Source of the DNA: Styela clava
Lineage: Eukaryota > Chordata > Ascidiacea > Stolidobranchia > Styelidae
Length of the DNA stretch: 64,000 nt
Reading direction: 5' to 3'
NCBI RefSeq assembly: GCF_964204865.1
Contig: NC_135258.1
Span: 12,825,001-12,889,000 of the forward strand
The first letter of the stretch is position 1. Every line of letters starts with the position of its first letter. Position numbers and translations under genes: made by a program. Of the stretch, positions 36,027 to 45,842 are shown piece after piece. The notes beneath the pieces are model-generated. The model was not told the DNA's origin. It saw only the letters and a program-made list of their open reading frames with translations, and ran no database searches.

Positions 36027-36659
36027 ATGTCAGAAGAATTACTTTCATGGTGTCAAACATTAGTTGAAAAACTTTCGAAGCAAAAAGATGATTTGCTACA
36101 AAACAGCAAGAATGAAAAACCAAAAGAATGTAATTTACCACACTACAAAACAATGCTCGAAGTTTATAAATCGATAGAAGAGAAAGAACTATTTCTTCTT
36201 GAAATCAATCAGAGAATTAAAGAAACTGAGAGAGAAAACGACATCAAGCAAATTAAAAGTTCTTTCTCATCTTTTCGTTTATGTGAAAGCGTTGCCGTTG
36301 AACGACAAACTTCATATATTCAAGAATGGCTGCATCAAATCTTAATGCATAATAAAAGCTTAAAAACTGAAACTGAACTGTCGGAAAATGTAATGTTTTA
36401 TGATGTAGACTTTGTTAAATCAAATGGTAAAGAAAGTTTGACATGGTCAACAAGGTATAAAGGAAGGTGTTTGAGGGTTTGTGTAAATGCCTCATCTTCA
36501 TGTCAAATTACCGACCTGGAAAGCTATGATTTTTCTGCATCTTTTTATGTTACTGGCTTAGTCGAAGAAGGGAAACGAATAATCACTTCTGCTGAAAATG
36601 TTACAGAATATGTTAAATTATTGTGGAGTGGACTGCAAGAACTTATTGATATTTTTTAG
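36027..36659 (+). CDS. Unrecognised 210-residue protein, coiled coil then small folded domain
   Basis: One uninterrupted frame with a real ATG start. I do not recognise the family. Residues about 1-80 are strongly charged and helical (LVEKLSKQKDDLL, EKELFLLEINQRIKETERE), typical of a coiled coil. From about 120 the sequence alternates in a beta-like pattern (VMFYDVDF, SLTWSTRYKG, LRVCVN) and ends in an amphipathic helix (VTEYVKLLWSGLQELIDIF). A coiled coil followed by a small alpha/beta domain is the layout of several kinetochore RWD proteins such as Spc24 and Spc25, but there is no sequence match to support that, so it is only a guess. Codon use and length argue for a real gene. Intronless, same strand as RIF1, about 0.8 kb upstream of it. 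Confidence 0.75.
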   Translation: MSEELLSWCQTLVEKLSKQKDDLLQNSKNEKPKECNLPHYKTMLEVYKSIEEKELFLLEINQRIKETERENDIKQIKSSFSSFRLCESVAVERQTSYIQEWLHQILMHNKSLKTETELSENVMFYDVDFVKSNGKESLTWSTRYKGRCLRVCVNASSSCQITDLESYDFSASFYVTGLVEEGKRIITSAENVTEYVKLLWSGLQELIDIF

Positions 36660-36694
36660 TTGCTGTTTTATGTAAGAATCTTGCAATATTTATT

Positions 36695-36700
36695 ATTAAA
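36695..36700 (+). terminator. Candidate polyadenylation signal (ATTAAA)
   Basis: ATTAAA, 36 bases after the stop of the 210-residue gene. No AATAAA is seen close by. Confidence 0.4.
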
Positions 36701-36914
36701 TTGATATTACCGGTAATTAAAATTGGAGATCTGAGATGTCAAAAAATTTATTGTGTAGAATGATGGGCTTATATTCAATTGTAGAATATCAACTTTTTGT
36801 GGACATGCATTTTCAGTTTATTACAGCATATACAATCATTTCTGAAGGGCAGTTTGTGAACTGGAAATATATTAAATGTCCTGTCTAATCTGAATTCTTG
36901 AACTGAAGATTTTG

Positions 36915-37103
36915 GGTGCTCCCATAGTATGTGTACCAGGCCCTAATTTCATTCTGAATTTCCTTATTTTAGTTCTATTTGTTTGTGTTAGCCAAGTGAA
37001 TATGCCCCCTGGCCATCCCCATAGGCTTCCGTCTCTTTACGCAACTTGATATAAAGTAGGCAAACAAAATTAGTTACCTCCACACATATACTTCTGGAGC
37101 ACC
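36915..37103. mobile_element. MITE of the GGTGCTCC family, copy 3, best preserved
   Basis: It starts GGTGCTCCCATAGTATGTGT and ends with the inverse ...ACATATACTTCTGGAGCACC. An exact 8-base duplication AGATTTTG flanks it (36907-36914, 37104-37111). No coding capacity in 189 bases. It fills much of the gap between the 210-residue gene and RIF1. Confidence 0.85.
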
Positions 37104-37473
37104 AGATTTTGCATTACATGTTTTATTATATTTATAATATGCCAATATTAATATATTATTATTATTATATATTTACTATTACAGTCTTTTTGACAGTGTG
37201 TAGTATGTGCATGAGCACCCTATTTTGTAGGACGAAGCATATACAAAAGGCTATTTCTAACACAAAAAATTTGTAAGTTAGGAATGATGGGTACACTCTT
37301 GTATTTATTTGTTTATAGTAGCATATAATATGGTCTACTTGTTAGCCAAACTAAACAAAGAATTCACATCAGTAGAATTCTTTGTCTTGGTCTCAGATTG
37401 TGTATGAAAAAATCATGTATTGGTGCTAAGAATTCATTATTATTTCTCTGTAATATTTTGTTTGCTCTTTTAC

Positions 37474-37475
37474 AG
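37474..37475 (+). promoter_or_regulatory. 3' splice-site-like AG just upstream of the RIF1 ATG
   Basis: TTTGCTCTTTTACAG is a strong acceptor-like sequence only four bases before the ATG. It suggests that the first coding base is reached by splicing, either in cis or from a spliced leader. Confidence 0.55.
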
Positions 37476-37479
37476 AAAA

Positions 37480-40400
37480 ATGTCTTCTGTGCTAAAATCC
37501 TTAGTTGAAATATTACAAAGTGATGAAAAAACAAAATATGAAAAAGTTTATGGAAAAGTGACTTTCTTGATTCCAAAACTAGACGAAGATGGGATAAAGG
37601 AATTTTTGCCTAGCATTATTGAATGCTTGAAAAGAGATTTGAAAAGCAAGGACGCTGATATAGCATCATCATCAGTCACGTTATTCTCAACTCTAATTGG
37701 CAACATGGAATTACCAAATAATTTTGTTAATGATTCAATCGCGGAATTATTTCCAGAATTTATTCTCACCACCGCAGACAAAGATTCTGTTCAGCGGTGC
37801 TTTGAAGTGATGTTCAATGATTTCTCTTGTCAAAAATGTGTATCATTGATTCAAGATGCTATATTCAAAGATTCCAAGAATTTAATTTCAGACGCAATAA
37901 AAATTGAAATTTTGAAATATATATCTCAGCTATTCTCTGATGCTGAATGGATGAAAACTGAACTGAAAATGGTATATGTTAAGCTTCTACAAATATTGCT
38001 TGTTTTTGCTGTTGCAGACAATTGTACTGTTCGAAAAACTGCTATTGATACTGCCCATTCACTCCTCTCAATATCTTCTGTTCAATCAGCTCATATAGCC
38101 CCGATCGCAAGCTGCCTTAAAACTAATGTGATGCCGAAAATCAAATCCATATACACCAAGAATGTTACTCAATTAGATGAAGTCCTTACCAGTCATTGCC
38201 CATTGTTTTTAAAAATAATGGGTGTCAGCCTTCGAAAAAGCAGTAGCATAATTAATGCTATACTGGCTGTTGTTGAGCAAGGGTTCCGTAATGCAAGTTC
38301 TGATATAAAAACCGCTGCATTTAAAGCATGGGATTGTCTTATTAATTGTTTCTCTGAAGATCTAGAAGTTTTGTCATCTTCTCGTTATATGAAGTTACTT
38401 ATGCAACCTTTGACATCAACACAAACAACAGATGCTTTGAATATCACAAGAATTGAGACATTGTGGGGTCTTGCTATAAAACTCTCATCTAAGCTTCCAG
38501 CTCTGTTTTCAACTGTTTGTTTACCTATAATACATTGCTGTTTGGGAAATTTGGATCCAGATAGATTATCAAGAAAAAGTCTTGACCAATCTGGAGGTCT
38601 CATAAAATCAAGACATTCAGGCGTAGGGGTACCAGGTTCTAACAATGGCGATGGGTTCTATTCAGTGTTGCAAGCGAGTGGCTACAGGGCAACACCAAAA
38701 AAAGCATCACAAAGTCCAAAATTACATATTATTGGAGTTGAATTGCTGATCCATATGCTTCAACCTCAAGTAGAAGATGAACAAGTGCAAATAATTAAAA
38801 AATTCAGAATGCCACCTTTAAATAGTGCATTGTTATCAGCGCCTGCTACTTTTGTCAGTCATGGTCAACTTTTTATAACTGTTGTCTCTGAAGTTTTATG
38901 TCATATGAATGGCCTTGCAGAAGATTTATGTTGGCTCTTATGGAAAAGACTTCATCAACATGTGAAGTTTCATTTGGAATCTAATTTAAAGAAGAAAAAG
39001 CGAGAGACAGAATTATTTAACGCATATTTGTTAGCAATGCAGAACATTATAAATGCTGAATTGTTATCAGAAAAATTAATTTTCAATATGATAACAAGCT
39101 TTCTTGATTTTCCAGATGGTATTCTGTCATCTACTTTTTACGGAGGATCATTGAATGGAATGCATGGTGTTCCAGCACTTTGCCTTTTGCGTCTGTTATT
39201 TTCTAAACAATTAATTGTGAAATTGGTGCCATCAATTTCAGAAGATATTTCAGACTGTGCAAATAAGTTGGTGCTATGCGGATTTGAAAACAATGTAAGG
39301 ATATTACTGTTTTGTCAATCTGTTATTGAAATATTGCAAAATTCAATACTTACCATTCAGATTACGAAATATGAAGACCCAGTAGATATGGAAGCTATAT
39401 CAACATTTGTTATTGTAATATGGGAAAAACTAGGCTATCAACTTAACCAACATATTTTAAAATCTCAGGAATGTAATCAAGGCGATAGTTTGGACCATGA
39501 TTTCTCTGCTATGTATTCTTACCTGCTATTTCCAACATGCCTCATTGCCACAAATAATGATTTTACAAAAATGTGGAATCAAGTGTATAAATCATTCTTA
39601 TGGTGCGCTAGTTTTGTAACCACTTGCAAACCAAATGAAATATGTAATCGGATTTCATCCAATATCCTAAGCCAATACAATGAAAAGTGGTCAAAATCTA
39701 TCATGCTGGCATTAGCAACAATAAGCCAATGCTTGGTATCTAATGCGGAATTCAATCATGATAAATTAAAAAAGTCGAATCGATTTTCAGCTTTAGAAGG
39801 AACGGCGTCACCAGCAAGTGGTTCCAACAATCTACCATCTCTCCAAAAACATACTAATTTAGCAAAGGTCGCTGCACTCCTTGAGATTTGTCTAAGTTAT
39901 GCTTGTGAGCATTCTTTTTCGGAAATGCTGGATGTATTACTCCAGTCTATTGCCAAGATGTTTTCATTGATCCATTGTAACTATGATATTTGTAACTTGT
40001 TCGAATACTTTCTCAAATCGCTGACAAAGGCAATAATAGTGAAAATTGAAGACAAAAAGTTTATGAGAGAACCATTAAAAGAAATTTTGCTTGCTTCAGG
40101 GAAAAGTTTTGCAGAAGATTCTGCTGGAAATATAGCTGCTTTTTCAGGAGAAAATCTTAGAAATTTTCTTCTTGAATGCTTTACACAAAAAGATCGCAAG
40201 ATTAAAAATTCTGCGGTTGAATTTTGGAATCTTGTTGTTGTCAGTACAGATCAACATGATTCAGTGTGCAAAACATTACCTAGCGATTTCAAATCTGCAC
40301 TTTTTCCGATTTATAAACAAATGGGTTGGACTTGTCCATGGAAAGACGTTGAACTCCCAAGTTCAATTGCAGTTGCGGGTCCAAGTCAGGATGATAATTT

Positions 40401-43101
40401 TACACAATCCTCTTTACCCCCAGCCCAAGGCTATGGGGCTTTTGGGTCACCACTGAAAAAACATAGTTTTTTGTCACCAAAGAAATCACCACTTCGATAT
40501 TCGTCACCATCAAAAGTGCAAATCAAGACTCCAACAAGTATAAAAAGAAAACTGGCTGGTGTGTCCGAACAGGTCAATTTTGTGAAATGTGATTCACCAG
40601 TGAGAAAAGCCAGTACCCCTCTGACTGAACATCAGAAAGAAAAAATGAGGGAAAGAGGGTTCATTCCACCGATGTATAATGATTTGGATGAAAAGCAGGA
40701 AAAAGAAATGGTGGTAGACACCCAGGAAAGTATTGATGAAATCAAAGCAGAAAACAAAGAAAATACTTCAGATAATAACGCTGACAAAGACATCATTAAA
40801 ACAAGCCAAAATTTAGAAGAGAGCACACCGAAAAAGCGTAAAACTGGGAAACCAAAGGGCCAACATAAAATAAGTTTGAAAAGTATGGTTTCAATTCAAG
40901 AGGAAGAAGAAATTTCATCAGTTTCTGAAAGTCCAGTTCGCAGAAGCACACGATCAAGGAGTAAGCCATCAGACACTAGTGATATTGAAAAAGAAAAAGG
41001 CAACAAAAAAGCAGACTACATATCTGAAAACGAGAATAAAATTGAAAAGGAAGAGATTATCACTGCGGAAAGTGCTAGTGACGATGATTCTCTTTTTGGC
41101 AGATCGAAGATAGTTGCAAAGGTGAATGAAGTGTCTGAAACCGATCATGATGCAATGGAACAAACTGATGAAGACGCAAGCTATGAATATATTGAAATCG
41201 CTGATGCTTCAACAAATCAAACTCAAGGAAATATCAGTATAGATGAAGAAGTAGAAGCAGATGATGTGAAAGATCTTGGTGTGCGTCCATTAGATGATAG
41301 TTATGAGTATGTTGCTGTAGCTGATATGTCGGTAAATGTAACTGCGGCTAATCAGTCTCTTTGTGCTGCAAAGTATGAGTCTCCATTAACAAGTGTGAAT
41401 AATGAAACAGAAACAAGTGAGAACTCTGATCATGATGATGATATACCAAAAGATAATGGGATGTCAATCAGTATAAATAGTACTGAAGACGAATCCGAAT
41501 ATGAGGAAATTGCTGTGGCAGACATGTCGACTGCTCCCTCTAACATGACAATGGATGTCTCAGAGGAAAAGGATAAAACAGATGATAAACCCAATCCCGA
41601 TATAAAAAACGCTGAAATACCATCAGAGCCCAACACTACTAATGAGAAGATTACTGAGAATGAAAAGCAAGGGGAAGAAGTGCGGCGGAGATCATTGAGA
41701 CTCCAGAAAACAGCTTTCATAGAGGAAGAAGATGATGAACAATATATGTCCTCAGATGGGGAAAGTGAAGACATTGAATCAGATCAAAAATCATTGAATG
41801 AAACTGAATACGAGTATGTGGAAGTCGCTGATATGTCTGCTGTTGTCGATAACAACGTTACAGCGATTGATGTTGATGATACCGACAATGAAAAAGACGA
41901 AAAAATTGACGAAGCCAATTTGTCAGAAAAACATGATGAATCTAAATGTGAGGGTGAAAGTGTCTGCGTAGTTTCTGATGACGACTTCGATGAAACTGTT
42001 GCAGACGATGAGGATGAATTCATAGATGCCAGATCTTCACTTGATGCAAATTCCTCACAGTTACGAGGTGATAAAGTAGCACAGGGTGAGGTTATTGATG
42101 TATCTGGGTCTTCTGCGTCAGATATGTTCGAAACTTCAGTGGAAAGTACTGATGATACCAAATCTGTTGCAGAGTGTTCCGCCATTACCATTGAGACTTC
42201 TGAGAGTGATGATGAGGAAGAAAAAATTGATGAGTCATCAAAAGATGACTCTGCAAAATTTACTACAGAAACTATTGTGAATAATGAGAAACCTGAAGAA
42301 AATAAAGAAATTAAGGAGTTTAATGAAACAAGCCCTTTGAAGAAAACAAAAATTCCAATTGTAAAATTACCAAAGTTAGATTCCCCTGTAAAAGACGATG
42401 ACAAATCATCAGCACATGACAATGAAAACACTCCAGCTGCAGATGAATCCCCCGTTCAATCTTCCAAAAGTCTTTTCAAAGTACCTGCAATAGCAATGTT
42501 GCAAGAAGATGCGGCATTACCACCTGGTCAATCGCCGAGTGCAAAAGGAATTTTGAAGCGCAGAATAACTATCGGTCCAGTTACATTACCATCTCCATCA
42601 CCAAATAGTAGTAAATCTCGAAGAGTGTCATTTGCAGAGCCTATTTCGAAGAGCAAGCATATGAATACAATGGGCGATGCACATTTGCAACAAAGTCCGC
42701 GATCTTCGCTCGTACATCGCAAAAAGCATTCACCAAGAACAGTCAACAGGCGTCTGAGTCTGCAGCCAGAAAAAAAAGCTGCTCTTGCGGATGAAATTCC
42801 TGTATCGCCTCTGAGTTTGAGAAGCGTTCGAGTTGCAGAAGCGATTGCAAACATAAGAGCAAAAGATCCTTCTTCGCCTTCGCGTTTATCTAAACTGGAA
42901 TCTGGAAAACGATCGGTTTTGGCCGAACCAAGTGCTGGTATTGAGAATAATGCGGATTTCAAAAACATTTCCTTAAAGGATCTTGAGAATTCTGATTTTG
43001 TTAATAATTTGTCTAAATCACAGCTTAAAAAAGTTATTTCATTTCTATTAAAAACAACACCTGTTTTGCATGAAGCACTAATGGAAGCGTTTGATACTTA
43101 A
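37480..43101 (+). CDS. RIF1: RIF1, telomere-associated / replication-timing protein, intronless
   Basis: Nuclear scaffold that recruits PP1 to control replication timing and acts with 53BP1 in double-strand break repair. The ORF is open further upstream, but the first in-frame ATG is at 37480, giving 1,873 residues. About 1-970 is a helical HEAT-type array; its segment RYMKLLMQPLTSTQTTDALN...RIETLWGL matches RLKLLMQPLSS...LTKLEVWWYL of human RIF1. About 1000-1670 is disordered, Ser/Thr-Pro-rich and highly acidic, with four copies of a YEY..VADMS-like motif (1234-1244, 1274-1284, 1340-1350, 1443-1453). The C-terminal region has PP1 docking motifs GILK (1690-1693) and RVSF (1715-1718), in the vertebrate order, then basic S-P-rich sequence and a helical end (LSKSQLKKVISFLLK). 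Unlike the human gene it is a single coding exon. Identification is secure. Confidence 0.96.
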   Translation: MSSVLKSLVEILQSDEKTKYEKVYGKVTFLIPKLDEDGIKEFLPSIIECLKRDLKSKDADIASSSVTLFSTLIGNMELPNNFVNDSIAELFPEFILTTADKDSVQRCFEVMFNDFSCQKCVSLIQDAIFKDSKNLISDAIKIEILKYISQLFSDAEWMKTELKMVYVKLLQILLVFAVADNCTVRKTAIDTAHSLLSISSVQSAHIAPIASCLKTNVMPKIKSIYTKNVTQLDEVLTSHCPLFLKIMGVSLRKSSSIINAILAVVEQGFRNASSDIKTAAFKAWDCLINCFSEDLEVLSSSRYMKLLMQPLTSTQTTDALNITRIETLWGLAIKLSSKLPALFSTVCLPIIHCCLGNLDPDRLSRKSLDQSGGLIKSRHSGVGVPGSNNGDGFYSVLQASGYRATPKKASQSPKLHIIGVELLIHMLQPQVEDEQVQIIKKFRMPPLNSALLSAPATFVSHGQLFITVVSEVLCHMNGLAEDLCWLLWKRLHQHVKFHLESNLKKKKRETELFNAYLLAMQNIINAELLSEKLIFNMITSFLDFPDGILSSTFYGGSLNGMHGVPALCLLRLLFSKQLIVKLVPSISEDISDCANKLVLCGFENNVRILLFCQSVIEILQNSILTIQITKYEDPVDMEAISTFVIVIWEKLGYQLNQHILKSQECNQGDSLDHDFSAMYSYLLFPTCLIATNNDFTKMWNQVYKSFLWCASFVTTCKPNEICNRISSNILSQYNEKWSKSIMLALATISQCLVSNAEFNHDKLKKSNRFSALEGTASPASGSNNLPSLQKHTNLAKVAALLEICLSYACEHSFSEMLDVLLQSIAKMFSLIHCNYDICNLFEYFLKSLTKAIIVKIEDKKFMREPLKEILLASGKSFAEDSAGNIAAFSGENLRNFLLECFTQKDRKIKNSAVEFWNLVVVSTDQHDSVCKTLPSDFKSALFPIYKQMGWTCPWKDVELPSSIAVAGPSQDDNFTQSSLPPAQGYGAFGSPLKKHSFLSPKKSPLRYSSPSKVQIKTPTSIKRKLAGVSEQVNFVKCDSPVRKASTPLTEHQKEKMRERGFIPPMYNDLDEKQEKEMVVDTQESIDEIKAENKENTSDNNADKDIIKTSQNLEESTPKKRKTGKPKGQHKISLKSMVSIQEEEEISSVSESPVRRSTRSRSKPSDTSDIEKEKGNKKADYISENENKIEKEEIITAESASDDDSLFGRSKIVAKVNEVSETDHDAMEQTDEDASYEYIEIADASTNQTQGNISIDEEVEADDVKDLGVRPLDDSYEYVAVADMSVNVTAANQSLCAAKYESPLTSVNNETETSENSDHDDDIPKDNGMSISINSTEDESEYEEIAVADMSTAPSNMTMDVSEEKDKTDDKPNPDIKNAEIPSEPNTTNEKITENEKQGEEVRRRSLRLQKTAFIEEEDDEQYMSSDGESEDIESDQKSLNETEYEYVEVADMSAVVDNNVTAIDVDDTDNEKDEKIDEANLSEKHDESKCEGESVCVVSDDDFDETVADDEDEFIDARSSLDANSSQLRGDKVAQGEVIDVSGSSASDMFETSVESTDDTKSVAECSAITIETSESDDEEEKIDESSKDDSAKFTTETIVNNEKPEENKEIKEFNETSPLKKTKIPIVKLPKLDSPVKDDDKSSAHDNENTPAADESPVQSSKSLFKVPAIAMLQEDAALPPGQSPSAKGILKRRITIGPVTLPSPSPNSSKSRRVSFAEPISKSKHMNTMGDAHLQQSPRSSLVHRKKHSPRTVNRRLSLQPEKKAALADEIPVSPLSLRSVRVAEAIANIRAKDPSSPSRLSKLESGKRSVLAEPSAGIENNADFKNISLKDLENSDFVNNLSKSQLKKVISFLLKTTPVLHEALMEAFDT

Positions 43102-43132
43102 TTTAATTACAGACTAACGAAACATTATTTGT

Positions 43133-43138
43133 AATAAA
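43133..43138 (+). terminator. RIF1 polyadenylation signal
   Basis: AATAAA 31 bases after the stop. A second AATAAA lies at 43229-43234. Confidence 0.6.
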
Positions 43139-44159
43139 GGTCATTGCTTATGATGTTTGAAGAAGTTGAATGTAAATTTGTAATAGAGTTGATAATCAGA
43201 GTTACTGGCTAAAATTGGAAATTTTCACAATAAAATCATGAGTTGTGGTCAAATTTATACAGAAAAATTATGTATATCTCTATACTTCTGCCAAATATAT
43301 TATCCCTCATTCAGTGCTGATCAATGATGTTATTGCTGTCTAACAATTTCTGTATATTTTATGTATGAACAAAATGCTCAATTGGTTCCCAGTAAGTAGT
43401 TTGAAATTATTCAGATTTCTGCCAGATCGGAATTTTTGCTTACTAATTTACCCTATGTGACCAAAACGTACTTCCTTTGCCTCTTTAAGTGTATAGCTGA
43501 GCAAGTTGAAGCTGGTATACTCTCGTTTATATGAAACCTCCACCTTTATTTGAATTCTAGTGGATCGAAATGTAAGCTTCAATTCCAAATATCTGATATT
43601 ATATATTAACCGTGATCTTTTCAATGTCTATTTGCTAAATTTCATTGGTGTGTGACGGCTATGGTACGTCTACTACTGACTGAATTTGATGTCCTAAATC
43701 AGCATACTACTTACAAAGTTTCAAATGTTTTTTGTCTCTGCCTTGTGCTGAAATTGCATGCGTTCCAGAATGTAATTTATTTGTTTTCTTCTAATCTGAA
43801 GTTTGTTATATTTCAATCAATTCTTTCTCCCAATGCTTCTTTTTGCGGTATAACGGCATTGTTTATTCATGGTAACAGTTTGTGTAAATGTTGATTGATA
43901 TTCAAAAAAGTCTAAAATTATGAGTTTGTATTTTAGATAGTTACATAGCGTTTTAGGGCATCGGTATCTCATTGACTTTATTTTCATTGTTGAGCTGATG
44001 CGCAAATTTTTCAGCTTACGTAAGTGTAAGTTCATTTCGACTCCATAATAAGCATAGCAGGCATAAAATAGTTGTTGGATACAATTAAATAAAACAGATT
44101 ACGAAATTAGGAGAGCAAACCTAAAGGTAAGGTTCAAATCAAATTTAGTTACAGAGCTG

Positions 44160-44687
44160 TTGTCGAAAGAAATTGTAGGTGGTCACTCAAAAGTATTAAA
44201 TTATTCGACCTGCGCATACATACAACCACAGAGATTAAATAAAATCAGAAAAAAAAAACCGAAGACGGAGATACATCACTTGGAAAACAAACAACATTAC
44301 TTAGCAAATAAAAAATTTGTACAAAGAAATAAAAATTTTCCACGAAATATCAATAATTTTGTTCAGATTGCCAAACTTAATACCGAATTAGCGAAATATT
44401 CATTGGAAGATATCGCCAAGCTGATTATAGTTGGGAGTCGCCTCATGCCAAATTGCCCAACCAGAACTGCGAGTTATGGAAAACATAAATCAGGAATTGA
44501 TATTTATACTGTGATCTGGAAAGATTCCGCGAGTTCTGGACTTTATTCATGTTTCTATGGATCATTGTCAAGCGGTGCAATAAATTTACAGCCAGGGCTG
44601 GCCATTTCGTCCGCGATTAACTCACCGACGTTTCTTTCATTAAAATGGCAGGCTGGATGTTGGGGCGGTTTGTCCGTTCGGGGGTGA
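44160..44687 (+). other. Unassigned open frame, 175 codons, no good start codon
   Basis: The frame is open from about 44060 to a stop at 44687 and has coding-like composition. The first half is very basic (KIRKKKPKTEI), followed by a mixed segment (YSLEDIAKLIIVGSRLMPN). There is no in-frame ATG until the Met in RLMPN, and I recognise no family. It could be an internal or last exon (TTTAGTTACAG at about 44146-44154 looks acceptor-like), a decayed gene, or chance. Confidence 0.3.
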
Positions 44688-45102
44688 AAAAATCCGAACA
44701 ATGGAACGAGTATTCGCTCGCCGATAGCGTGTTTATAGTTTTTATGATAACTTTTAATAATAATGTTATTATGAAGAAATATAAAGCAAATGTCTTGAAG
44801 TCTCGATGTAAAATATTAGGCTGTCTTTGTTACAAAATAAACTGTGTTGTGGGAACCTGCAAAACTTCTTTTTGCAATCTTGTCAATAAAAGGAAATTAC
44901 GTGAACCAACCCGCATCATAAAATGAAGCTGATAATGCATTTGTTGAATATTCCTCAAATCGACATTTCCTTTTAGTAATACTCGGACTAAGAGCCGTTG
45001 TTAGCTGTTATAAAGAAAGTTTTCCGCAAGTTACCGCTCTTTTCCCCGTATGCGCCCTTTGTTACACATAAACAATCTCTCTCTATATATATGTGTTATA
45101 GA

Positions 45103-45272
45103 CAGTCGTGGGATTCAAATTTTTTCTTAGCCGGTTCCTTCACAAAAGTCATATTTATCAGCCGGTTCTGTTGCAAACAGAACATTGACAGTAACCAGTA
45201 ATGCTAACCGGTTCGCTGATCTCATGAAATCCCGTGAGACGGTTCTATAGAACCGGCTGAATCCCACCACTG
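45103..45272. mobile_element. Non-autonomous hAT-like element
   Basis: The left end CAGTCGTGGGATTCAAAT and the inverted right end CAGTGGTGGGATTCAGCCGG are a classical hAT pair. The flanks GTTATAGA (45095-45102) and GTTATAGG (45273-45280) are a near-exact 8-bp duplication. Confidence 0.85.
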
Positions 45273-45280
45273 GTTATAGG

Positions 45281-45510
45281 CCTTGTCCGTAATTATGTGC
45301 GAGAGGATTTCTGAACTCCTCGCCACCGTAGGGTGGTTAACGGTTACGGCTTCCCCCACCATCAAGTCCATACATTTGAAAAAAAGTAAATGGCTAACTA
45401 ATTTCATACCCCACAGGGACCAACGAGAGGTCGTGTTTCGCCATATGATTAAGTCATCTTATCGGTTTTCCTCTCCCCCGGATAACTATGTAAATCCTAT
45501 ATTATCCTAT
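45281..45510 (+). mobile_element. SINE body, copy 2, head truncated
   Basis: It matches the SINE body from AATTATGTGCGAGAGGATT to the GGATAACTATGTAAATCC tail. The tRNA-like head is missing, and a hAT-like element ends directly at its left border. Confidence 0.7.
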
Positions 45511-45842
45511 CACCACGAACCATTTTAGGGTAACTTCGAGTCGTAACTCAAGTCTTTGATAATTGGGGCTTCCAAAACACTTATAATTTGTACAATCTTT
45601 AATAATCCATTTCTCTTTCTTTTTCCCCAACATCTTTGGATCTGTACATACTACGGACACAAGGATGCCTGAATGAGACAATAACAATAATAAAAACAAA
45701 AATATATTCGCACTCCACGAAAATGGACCCTCAAGGACATTTTTTGACCAATTAACATAATCCATTCACTATAGAGACCTGTCACACTGGATCCAATTGA
45801 ATCGCCACTGGATCCAATTTTCGTTCTTCTGATTTTGGTAAT

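Noticed and set aside
37420..37479. 20-codon upstream extension of the RIF1 frame
   Set aside because: It starts with TTG, not ATG, and contains an acceptor-like TTTTACAG; the first ATG is at 37480.
41784..42431. 215-codon and other Ser-rich frames on the minus strand of RIF1 (also 41430-41774 and 42528-42968)
   Set aside because: Acidic GAA/GAT/TCA-rich codons read backwards give long Ser/Phe-rich frames by composition alone.
28563..43101. Nicastrin, the 210-residue gene and RIF1 as one polycistronic unit
   Set aside because: Gaps of 5.4 kb and 0.8 kb, separate poly(A)-like signals and intervening transposons argue against an operon.
44645..44926. 93-codon frame overlapping the end of the 44160 frame
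   Set aside because: AT-rich, no homology, and the overlap looks like chance; a frameshifted continuation of the upstream frame is not supported by composition.
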